A stretch of 5,268 bases of DNA, from assembly GCA_946885815.1 (NCBI GenBank), contig CAMPHE010000147.1:1-5268 (forward strand), in the 5' to 3' direction. A program made the translations under genes and the position numbers. The notes beneath the pieces are model-generated. The model was not told the DNA's origin and searched no databases. It saw only the letters and a program-made list of their open reading frames with translations. Shown here one piece after another: positions 1 to 5,268 of this stretch. The stretch is from an uncultured Arenimonas sp. (GTDB lineage Bacteria > Pseudomonadota > Gammaproteobacteria > Xanthomonadales > Xanthomonadaceae). Position 1 is the first letter of the stretch; every line of letters begins with the position of its first letter.

Positions 1-794
1 CAGACGTGCAGCGGCACCTGCGCCGACTTGCCCATCGCGCCGATGAACAGGCAGACGCAGATGAACGAGATCGCCGCGACCTCGACCGGGTACGAAAGCG
101 CCGTCCACGTCCAGTCGCCCATGCCGATCTTGCCGGACCACAGCGTGACCGGCGCATCGAGCGACGAATTGGCGGCGTTCGCGAACGCCGTGGCGTAATC
201 CAGCGTGCCGAGCCACATCACGACGCCGGCGATGCCCAGCAGGAAGCCGAAGTCGCCGACGCGGTTGACGAGGAACGCCTTGAGGTTCGCGAAGATCGCC
301 GTCGGCCGCTTGAACCAGAAGCCGATCAGCAGATACGACACCAGGCCCACCGCTTCCCAGCCGAAGAACAGCTGCAGGAAGTTGTTGCTCATCACCAGCA
401 TCAGCATGCTGAAGGTGAACAGCGAGATGTAGCTGAAGAAGCGCTGGTAGCCCGGGTCCTCGGACATGTAGCCGATCGTGTACACGTGCACCAGCAGCGA
501 CACGAACGTGACCACGACCATCATCATCGCGGTGAGGCGGTCGACCATGAAGCCGACGTGCGCCGAATAGCTGCCCACCTCGAAGAACGTGTAGACGTTC
601 TGGTTGAACGGATCGGCGTGCTGCGCGACCAGCTGCCACAGCACCTGCATCGACAGCGCGCAGCTCACCGCGACGCCGAGGATCGTCACCCAGTGCGCGC
701 CGGCGCGGCCGACCTGGCGTCCGAACAGGCCGGCGACGATGCTTCCCAGCAGCGGCGCCAGCGCGATGACCAGCAGCGTATTCATCTGGATCAT
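1..794 (-). CDS. nuoL: NADH-quinone oxidoreductase subunit L (NuoL), 3' end outside window
   Basis: NuoL is the distal membrane-arm subunit of complex I, an inner-membrane antiporter-like proton pump. I translated the minus strand by hand: it stays open from 794 to the window edge, giving 264 residues that stop inside the conserved segment GKSAQVPLHV. Visible marks are hydrophobic helices from the N-terminus, the block GWEAVGLVSYLLIGFW (residues 145-160), whose Glu147 matches the proton-pathway Glu144 of E. coli NuoL, NRVGD at 177-181 (Asp181 matches E. coli Asp178), and Lys256 in GKSAQ (matches E. coli Lys229). About 350 or more residues, including the lateral helix, should lie beyond the left edge. 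The gene starts 7 bases after nuoK. I chose ATG at 794 (MIQMNTLL) because an AAGGG inside the nuoK end (810-806) sits 11 bases upstream; the ATG at 785 (MNTLL) is a real alternative. Identity is secure, the exact start is not. Confidence 0.96.
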   Translation of the reverse strand, partial: MIQMNTLLVIALAPLLGSIVAGLFGRQVGRAGAHWVTILGVAVSCALSMQVLWQLVAQHADPFNQNVYTFFEVGSYSAHVGFMVDRLTAMMMVVVTFVSLLVHVYTIGYMSEDPGYQRFFSYISLFTFSMLMLVMSNNFLQLFFGWEAVGLVSYLLIGFWFKRPTAIFANLKAFLVNRVGDFGFLLGIAGVVMWLGTLDYATAFANAANSSLDAPVTLWSGKIGMGDWTWTALSYPVEVAAISFICVCLFIGAMGKSAQVPLHV

Positions 795-801
795 CGCGGG
801 A

Positions 802-1107
802 TCAGCCCTTCAGCAGGTCGAGTTCGGCGACGTTGATCGTCCGCCGGTTGCGGAACAGCGTCACCACGATCGCGAGGCCGATCGCCGCCTCGGCGGCCGC
901 CACCGTCAGGATGAAGAACACGAAGATCTGCCCGGACTCGTCGCCGAGGAAGCGCGAGAACGCGATGAAGTTCATGTTCACCGACAGCAGCATCAGCTCG
1001 ATCGACATCAGCAGCACGATGACGTTCTTGCGGTTGATGAAGATGCCGGCGACGCTGATGCAGAACAGCACCGCCGCGAGCGCGAGGTAATGGCCGAGCG
1101 TGATCAC
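802..1107 (-). CDS. nuoK: NADH-quinone oxidoreductase subunit K (NuoK)
   Basis: NuoK is a small three-helix inner-membrane subunit related to MrpC, placed between NuoJ and NuoN in the proton-translocating arm. The product is 101 residues, the usual family length. Helices lie at about residues 3-23, 28-50 and 60-85. The two buried glutamates essential for coupling are present: Glu37 in the second helix (SIELML) and Glu73 in the third ([11 protein letters not shown]), equivalent to E. coli Glu36 and Glu72. The start is a GTG at 1107, chosen because it gives the family-typical N-terminus [10 protein letters not shown] and has a strong AGGAGG ribosome binding site 7 bases upstream. The GTG shares four bases (GTGA) with the nuoJ stop, so translation is probably coupled to nuoJ. 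The same frame remains open far upstream into nuoJ, but that extension is a shadow. Confidence 0.98.
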   Translation of the reverse strand: MITLGHYLALAAVLFCISVAGIFINRKNVIVLLMSIELMLLSVNMNFIAFSRFLGDESGQIFVFFILTVAAAEAAIGLAIVVTLFRNRRTINVAELDLLKG

Positions 1108-1721
1108 GGGGTGCCCTCCTGCGGCGGTTCGGACGGCATCTTGACCAGGCGCACGCGGTCGTCGCGTCGCACCGCGACCTGGCGGCCCGGGTCCTGGTGC
1201 TTGGTGCCGGGACGGCGACGCAGCGTCAGCAGCACGGCCACCACCAGCGCGACCGTCAGGATCACCGCGGCGATCTCGAACGGCAGGATGTAGCGGCTGA
1301 ACAGCGTCTCGCCGATCCACTGCAGATTGGTCTTGCCCGCCGCGGCGGCCGGATCGGTGGCCGACAGCCCCACCTCGAACCGGCTGCGGCCGATCAGCAT
1401 CACCATCTCGACGGCCATCAGGATCACCACCGCGAACGTCAGCGGCAGGTGCCTGACGAAGCCCTCGCGCAGCGGCGCGGTGTTGACGTCGAGCATCATG
1501 ACGACGAACAGGAACAGCACCATCACCGCACCGATGTAGACCAGCACCAGCACGACGCCGAGGAACTCGGCCTGCAGCAGCAGCCACAGCATGGCCGCCG
1601 AGAAGAAGGTGAGCACCAGGCTCAGCACCGCGTGCACCGGGTTGCGGACCAGGATGACACCCAGCGCCGCCAGCACGGTGACGGTGGCGAAGGTCCAGAA
1701 AGCGGCCAGTTCGTAGGTCAT
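1104..1721 (-). CDS. nuoJ: NADH-quinone oxidoreductase subunit J (NuoJ)
   Basis: NuoJ (ND6-like) is a five-helix inner-membrane subunit whose third helix helps link quinone chemistry to proton pumping. The product is 205 residues. The family signature is clear: [15 protein letters not shown] (26-40) followed by [20 protein letters not shown] (52-71) and FVVMMLD (72-78), which is the third helix carrying the conserved Tyr62-Ile-Gly motif where a pi-bulge forms in solved structures. Further hydrophobic helices lie at about 5-22, 92-111 and 145-167. After the last helix comes a charged tail of about 37 residues (169-205), rich in Arg and Asp, which makes the protein about 20 residues longer than E. 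coli NuoJ. The ATG at 1721 lies 16 bases after the nuoI stop with a weak GGGAA ribosome binding site 5 bases upstream. The stop overlaps the nuoK start. Confidence 0.97.
   Translation of the reverse strand: MTYELAAFWTFATVTVLAALGVILVRNPVHAVLSLVLTFFSAAMLWLLLQAEFLGVVLVLVYIGAVMVLFLFVVMMLDVNTAPLREGFVRHLPLTFAVVILMAVEMVMLIGRSRFEVGLSATDPAAAAGKTNLQWIGETLFSRYILPFEIAAVILTVALVVAVLLTLRRRPGTKHQDPGRQVAVRRDDRVRLVKMPSEPPQEGTP
1115..1120 (-). promoter_or_regulatory. Strong ribosome binding site for nuoK (AGGAGG)
   Basis: Read on the minus strand, AGGAGG at 1120-1115 is followed by a 7-base spacer and the GTG at 1107. It lies inside the last codons of nuoJ. It is the best Shine-Dalgarno match at any junction in the window and decides the GTG start of nuoK. 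Confidence 0.85.
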
Positions 1722-1726
1722 TGGTT

Positions 1727-1731
1727 TTCCC
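1727..1731 (-). promoter_or_regulatory. Probable weak ribosome binding site for nuoJ
   Basis: In the 16-base gap between the nuoI stop and the nuoJ ATG the minus strand reads GGGAA, 5 bases before the start. This is the only purine-rich stretch in the gap and only a partial match to the Shine-Dalgarno consensus. Confidence 0.5.
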
Positions 1732-1737
1732 GTGGCC

Positions 1738-2226
1738 TCAGCGGTACGGCGCGTCGACGGTGCGGCGCGCGGCCACTTCTTCCTCGAAGCGGTCGCCGAT
1801 CGCCAGCAGCTGCGGCTTGGTGACGATGTTCTCGCCGCGCTTCTCGAAGTGGTACTCGTGGATGTGCGTCTCGACGATCGAATCGACCGGGCAGCTTTCC
1901 TCGCAGAAGCCGCAGTAGATGCACTTGAACAGGTCGATGTCGTAGCGCGTGGTGCGGCGCGAGCCGTCGGCCCGCGGCTCGGAGTCGATCGTGATCGCCA
2001 GCGCCGGGCACACCGCCTCGCACAGCTTGCAGGCGATGCAGCGCTCCTCGCCGTTCGGGTAGCGGCGCAGCGCGTGCAGGCCGCGGAAGCGCGGCGACTG
2101 CGGCGTCTTCTCGTACGGGTAGTTCAGCGTGTACTTGGGCGCGAACAGGTAGCCGAGCGTCAGCTTCATGCCGGCGAGCAGCTCGACCAGCAGCAGGCTC
2201 TTGAAGTAGTTGGCGATGCGGGTCAT
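1738..2226 (-). CDS. nuoI: NADH-quinone oxidoreductase subunit I (NuoI), two [4Fe-4S] clusters
   Basis: NuoI (TYKY-type ferredoxin subunit) sits in the connecting module of the peripheral arm and carries clusters N6a and N6b, relaying electrons from NuoG towards NuoB and quinone. The product is 162 residues, the normal length. Two complete CxxCxxCxxxCP motifs are present: Cys63, 66, 69, 73 ([12 protein letters not shown]) and Cys102, 105, 108, 112 ([12 protein letters not shown]). As in all such 8Fe ferredoxins, the fourth cysteine of each motif is expected to ligate the other cluster. The amphipathic N-terminus ([21 protein letters not shown]) fits membrane-surface contact with Nuo[18 protein letters not shown] (47-63) is a family-typical lead-in. 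The frame is open upstream through nuoH, but ATG 2226 is chosen because it gives the standard N-terminus and follows a GAGGA ribosome binding site that overlaps the nuoH stop. Confidence 0.98.
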   Translation of the reverse strand: MTRIANYFKSLLLVELLAGMKLTLGYLFAPKYTLNYPYEKTPQSPRFRGLHALRRYPNGEERCIACKLCEAVCPALAITIDSEPRADGSRRTTRYDIDLFKCIYCGFCEESCPVDSIVETHIHEYHFEKRGENIVTKPQLLAIGDRFEEEVAARRTVDAPYR

Positions 2227-2231
2227 GGCTT

Positions 2232-2236
2232 TCCTC
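2232..2236 (-). promoter_or_regulatory. Ribosome binding site for nuoI overlapping the nuoH stop
   Basis: The minus strand reads TGAGGAAAGCC then ATG at 2226. GAGGA (2236-2232) overlaps the nuoH TGA and is spaced 5 bases from the start. It supports ATG 2226 over any upstream in-frame start within nuoH. Confidence 0.7.
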
Positions 2237-3293
2237 AGGCGCCCAGCGTGAACCATTCGTTGTACGCCGCGATGGCGGTCACGAAGATCCAGAAGATCGT
2301 GATCGGGATGAAGATCTTCCAGCCGAGCCGCATGATCTGGTCGTAGCGGTAGCGCGGGAACGTGGCGCGGAACCACAGGAACGTGAACGCGAAGAACACG
2401 AACTTCGCCGCCAGCCACCACCAGCCCGGCGCGCCGAGGAAACCCCACGACGCCGGGAACGGCGACAGCCAGCCGCCGAGGAACAGCACCGAGGTCAGGA
2501 TGCTGACCAGCATCATGTTCGCGTACTCGGCGAGGAAGAAGATCGCGAACGCGGAACCGGAATACTCGACGTGGAAGCCGGCCACGATCTCCGACTCGCC
2601 CTCGGCGACGTCGAACGGGGCGCGGTTGGTCTCGGCCACGCCGCTGATGAAATAGATGATGAAGAGCGGGAACAGCGGCAGCCAGAACCACTCGAACAGG
2701 CCGGCGTCGCCCGCCTGCGCGTCGACGATGCCGGTGAGGTTCATCGTGCCGGCGGCCACCAGCACGCCGACCAGCGCGAAGCCCATCGCGATCTCGTAGC
2801 TGATGACCTGCGCGGCCGAGCGCAGCGCGCCGAGCACCGCGTACTTCGAGTTCGACGCCCAGCCGCCGATGATGATGCCGTACACGCCCATCGACGTGAG
2901 CGCGAGCAGCACCAGCAGGCCGGCATTGACGTCGGCCAGCACCACGCCGTCGTCGAACGGGATCACCGCCCACGCCGCCAGCGCCGGAGCCAGCGCCAGC
3001 AGCGGCGCGATGCGGAACAGCAGCGGGCTGGCGTTGGCCGGCACCACGATTTCCTTGAACAGCATCTTGAACACGTCGGCGAAAGCCTGGATCCAGCCGA
3101 TGCCGAAGATGCGGCCGACGAACTGCGGCCCGTGGCGCACGTGCATCCAGCCGATCACCTTGCGCTCGGCCAGCACGTACATCGCGACGCCGACGACCAC
3201 CGGCAGCGTGATCGCCAGGATCTTCACCAGCGTCCACGCGAGCAGCCCGGCGTCGCCGAAGGAGAGGAAGAATTCGCGGATCGGATCGATCAT
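2235..3293 (-). CDS. nuoH: NADH-quinone oxidoreductase subunit H (NuoH)
   Basis: NuoH (ND1-like) anchors the peripheral arm to the membrane arm in the inner membrane, forms the mouth of the quinone chamber and begins the proton path. The product is 352 residues with about eight hydrophobic helices. Conserved signatures run in order: [19 protein letters not shown] (42-60), [19 protein letters not shown] (144-162) followed by ISYEIAMG (164-171), [20 protein letters not shown] (216-235) with the acidic cluster Glu221, Asp228, Glu231, Glu233 and Glu235, and [19 protein letters not shown] (308-326). These correspond to the charged loops and helices that line the quinone tunnel in known structures. 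The start ATG lies one base after the nuoG stop (TGAGATG), with only a weak G-rich stretch upstream, so initiation is probably coupled to termination of nuoG. No residue expected to be conserved appears lost. Confidence 0.98.
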   Translation of the reverse strand: MIDPIREFFLSFGDAGLLAWTLVKILAITLPVVVGVAMYVLAERKVIGWMHVRHGPQFVGRIFGIGWIQAFADVFKMLFKEIVVPANASPLLFRIAPLLALAPALAAWAVIPFDDGVVLADVNAGLLVLLALTSMGVYGIIIGGWASNSKYAVLGALRSAAQVISYEIAMGFALVGVLVAAGTMNLTGIVDAQAGDAGLFEWFWLPLFPLFIIYFISGVAETNRAPFDVAEGESEIVAGFHVEYSGSAFAIFFLAEYANMMLVSILTSVLFLGGWLSPFPASWGFLGAPGWWWLAAKFVFFAFTFLWFRATFPRYRYDQIMRLGWKIFIPITIFWIFVTAIAAYNEWFTLGA

Positions 3294-3294
3294 C

Positions 3295-5268
3295 TCAGGC
3301 CCCCACCACCGCGAGCCGCGCGACCGGCGACATCGGCGCCGTCGCCTCGTAGCCGCCTTCGATCCAGACCGCGCCGCGCGCGACTCGCGTGTCGAGCGCG
3401 ACCGGCAGACCCGCGCTGCCGACGCCGTCGCCGACCTTCACCATGCCGCCGTCGCGCACGCCGCGCGTGGCGGCGTCGTCGGGATGCATCACCACGCACG
3501 CGCCCCGCGTCAGCGGATGCGCGTTGAGCGCGGCGCTGCGGCGCAGCACGGCGTCGCCGCGATAGATCGGCGTGCCGGCGATGCGCTCCAGCCCGGAGTC
3601 GGCCTTCGCGACCGACGCCAGCCCGGTGCCCGCCGCCGGCGCCGTCGGCGCCAGCGCGGCGCGCAGGCCGTGCAGGTCGGTGAAAGCGAAGCCGTCGAGG
3701 CCCAGCGCGCCGCCGACCGCACGCAGCACGCGCCAGCCGGCGCGCGCGTCGCCCGGCAGCTTGCCGCCGGCCTGCGTCGTCTGGTCGCGGCCGTCGACGT
3801 TGGTGAGGGTGCCTTCGATCTCGGGCAGCAGGCCGATCGGCAGGATCACGTGCGCGACCTTCTTCAGGTCGTCGGACGCGAACGCCGAGAACGCGACGAC
3901 CTTCGCGCCGGCCAGCGCGCGCAGCGCCTGCGCGCCGTGCGCGAAGTCGTACTGCGGCTCGATGCCGTACAGCAGGTACGCCGGCATCGGCTGCGACAGC
4001 ATCGCGCCGGCGTCGCGGCCCGACGCCTGCGGATGCACGCCGTGGCGCGCGAGGCCGATCGCGTTCGCGCCCTGCGGCAGGCGGTTCACCTGCGCGCCGG
4101 TCGCGGCGGCGAGCGCCTTCGCGGTCGCGCGCAGCCACGAGGCCTGCGGATGGTTCTCGGCGAATTCGCCGAGGATGACGACCGTGCCGGCGCCGCCCGC
4201 CTTCAGCGCGTCGGCGATCGCGGCGATGTCGTCGCCGGCGTCGGCCGTGACGCCGGACGGCAGCGTCGCGCCGGCCGCCTGCGCGATCGCGGCGAACTCG
4301 CCCGGCAGCTTGGACGGCGCGACGATGCGCCGGCCGGCGACCGGGAAAGTGAAATCGAAGTCGACCGGATTGACCACGTACACCTTGGCGCCGTCGCGCC
4401 CGGCCTTGTGCAGGCGCTGGTGCAGCAGCGGCATCTCGTGGCGCACGTTGCAGCCGACCAGCACCACGGTGCCGGCCCGCTCCAGCGCGGCCACCGGCAG
4501 CGAGAACGGTTCGGCGAACGCGGCGTCGGCGAAATCGAGCGCATTCAGGCGATGGTCGACATGCGGCGTGCCGAGGCCCGCGGCGAGCGACGCCAGCAGC
4601 GCACCCTCCTCGTTCGACGTCGCCGGATGCGCGAGGACGCCGAGGTCGGCGCCGGCGTCGCCCAGGATCGCGGTGGCGGCGGCCAGCGCCTCGTCCCACG
4701 ACGCCTCGCGCCATGCATCGCCCTCGCGCAGCAGCGGCCGCGTCGCGCGGTCACCGGCGTACAGGCCCTGGTGCGAATACCGGTCGCGATCCGAGAGCCA
4801 GCACTCGTTGACCGCCTCGTTGTCGCGTGGCACCACGCGCAGCACTTCGCCGCGGCGGGCATGCAGGAACAGGTTCGAACCGAGCGCGTCGTGGTAGCCG
4901 AGGCTCTCGCGGGCGATCAGTTCCCACGCACGGGCACGGAACCGGAAGACCTTGTTGGTGAGCGCGCCGACCGGGCAGACGTCGATGACGTTGCCCGAGA
5001 GCTCGGTCATCAGCGGCTTGCCGTCGTACGTGCCGATCTGCAGGTTCTCGCCGCGGCTCATGCCGCCGAGCTCGAAGGTGCCGGCGACGTCGGCGGTGAC
5101 GCGGATGCAGCGCGTGCACTGGATGCAGCGCGTCATGTCGGTGGCGACCAGCGGGCCCATGTCCTCGTCGGGGATCACGCGCTTGCGGTCGACGTAGCGC
5201 GACACGCTGCGCCCGTAGCCCATCGACACGTCCTGCAGCTCGCATTCGCCGCCCTGGTCGCAGATCGG
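3295..5268 (-). CDS. nuoG: NADH-quinone oxidoreductase subunit G (NuoG), 5' end outside window
   Basis: NuoG is the large iron-sulfur subunit of the peripheral arm (NADH dehydrogenase module). The window holds its last 657 residues. The frame is open to the right edge and begins [13 protein letters not shown], the second half of the His/Cys site of cluster N5 (Cys3 and Cys9, window numbering). The N1b [2Fe-2S] domain, roughly 85-100 residues, lies outside. Cluster N4 ligands are complete: Cys48, 51 and 54 in TRCIQCTRC, and Cys98 in [10 protein letters not shown]. The region where E. coli NuoG binds the extra N7 cluster (about 121-170 here) lacks the Cys motif. The rest (about 170-657) is a molybdopterin-oxidoreductase-like fold that binds no molybdenum in this family, recognisable from [11 protein letters not shown] (432-442) and [12 protein letters not shown] (485-496). 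The C-terminal part is Ala/Gly-rich and divergent, as usual for short NuoG. The stop lies one base before nuoH. Confidence 0.97.
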   Translation of the reverse strand, partial: PICDQGGECELQDVSMGYGRSVSRYVDRKRVIPDEDMGPLVATDMTRCIQCTRCIRVTADVAGTFELGGMSRGENLQIGTYDGKPLMTELSGNVIDVCPVGALTNKVFRFRARAWELIARESLGYHDALGSNLFLHARRGEVLRVVPRDNEAVNECWLSDRDRYSHQGLYAGDRATRPLLREGDAWREASWDEALAAATAILGDAGADLGVLAHPATSNEEGALLASLAAGLGTPHVDHRLNALDFADAAFAEPFSLPVAALERAGTVVLVGCNVRHEMPLLHQRLHKAGRDGAKVYVVNPVDFDFTFPVAGRRIVAPSKLPGEFAAIAQAAGATLPSGVTADAGDDIAAIADALKAGGAGTVVILGEFAENHPQASWLRATAKALAAATGAQVNRLPQGANAIGLARHGVHPQASGRDAGAMLSQPMPAYLLYGIEPQYDFAHGAQALRALAGAKVVAFSAFASDDLKKVAHVILPIGLLPEIEGTLTNVDGRDQTTQAGGKLPGDARAGWRVLRAVGGALGLDGFAFTDLHGLRAALAPTAPAAGTGLASVAKADSGLERIAGTPIYRGDAVLRRSAALNAHPLTRGACVVMHPDDAATRGVRDGGMVKVGDGVGSAGLPVALDTRVARGAVWIEGGYEATAPMSPVARLAVVGA

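Noticed and set aside
6..836. Open frame of 276 codons on the plus strand, rich in Arg, His, Asp and Gln
   Set aside because: It lies antisense to nuoL and the end of nuoK, has the biased composition typical of GC-rich antisense frames, and matches no family I know. The opposite strand encodes an unmistakable NuoL.
802..1587. A 261-codon minus-strand frame that would extend NuoK upstream through nuoJ
   Set aside because: Only the last 101 residues are NuoK, starting at GTG 1107 behind AGGAGG. The rest is an out-of-frame reading of nuoJ.
1738..3237. A 499-codon minus-strand frame that would fuse nuoI to an upstream extension across nuoH
   Set aside because: Only the last 162 residues are NuoI. 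The upstream part is the wrong frame of nuoH, and ATG 2226 has a suitable ribosome binding site and the standard NuoI N-terminus.
2571..3527. Open frame of 318 codons on the plus strand
   Set aside because: Antisense to nuoH and the end of nuoG; very high Arg/His/Asp/Gln content and no recognisable domain. It is a shadow of strong third-position GC bias.
3290..4714. Open minus-strand frame of 474 codons overlapping nuoG in another frame
   Set aside because: The product is mostly Arg, Ala and Gly and resembles no protein; it arises from GC-rich codons of nuoG.
3572..4897. Open frame of 441 codons on the plus strand, the longest antisense frame
   Set aside because: Antisense to nuoG; Ala, Ser, Pro and Arg-rich low-information product with no domain. 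The real NuoG frame continues through both ends of it with its Fe-S ligands intact.
5103..5133. Direct repeat of a 13-base unit (GGATGCAGCGCGT) with an 18-base period
   Set aside because: It encodes the repeated TRCI pattern of the N4 cluster ligand motif in NuoG, so it reflects protein sequence and codon preference and is not a regulatory or mobile repeat.

Overview
The window is one block of a respiratory complex I (NADH:quinone oxidoreductase, NDH-1) operon. All genes lie on the minus strand, so transcription runs from right to left: nuoG (5' end outside the window), nuoH, nuoI, nuoJ, nuoK, nuoL (3' end outside the window). The order is the standard bacterial G-H-I-J-K-L order. Essentially the whole window is coding: junctions range from a 4-base overlap to a 16-base gap, with no room for an internal promoter or terminator.

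The DNA is GC-rich with strong G/C at third codon positions. NuoG is the short form without the extra N7 cluster ligands. NuoL closely resembles what I recall of Xanthomonadaceae (Lysobacteraceae) NuoL. My best guess is a high-GC gammaproteobacterium of the Xanthomonas/Lysobacter/Luteimonas group. This is inference from remembered family sequences, not from a search.

The parts work together as follows. NuoG and NuoI carry the iron-sulfur chain in the peripheral arm. NuoI passes electrons from NuoG (through NuoB, not in the window) towards quinone. NuoH forms the membrane side of the quinone site and the start of the proton path. NuoJ and NuoK form the coupling region next to it, and NuoL is the distal antiporter-like proton pump with the long lateral helix (the helix itself lies outside the window). 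All key cofactor ligands and charged membrane residues that fall within the window are intact, so the complex looks functional.

I found no mobile element, RNA gene, CRISPR array, repeat family or accessory gene, and no evidence of a previously undescribed system. Long open frames on the plus strand and in other minus frames are shadows of the GC-rich nuo genes. The second-look items are minor: junction architecture, start choice, and small length differences in NuoL and NuoJ.
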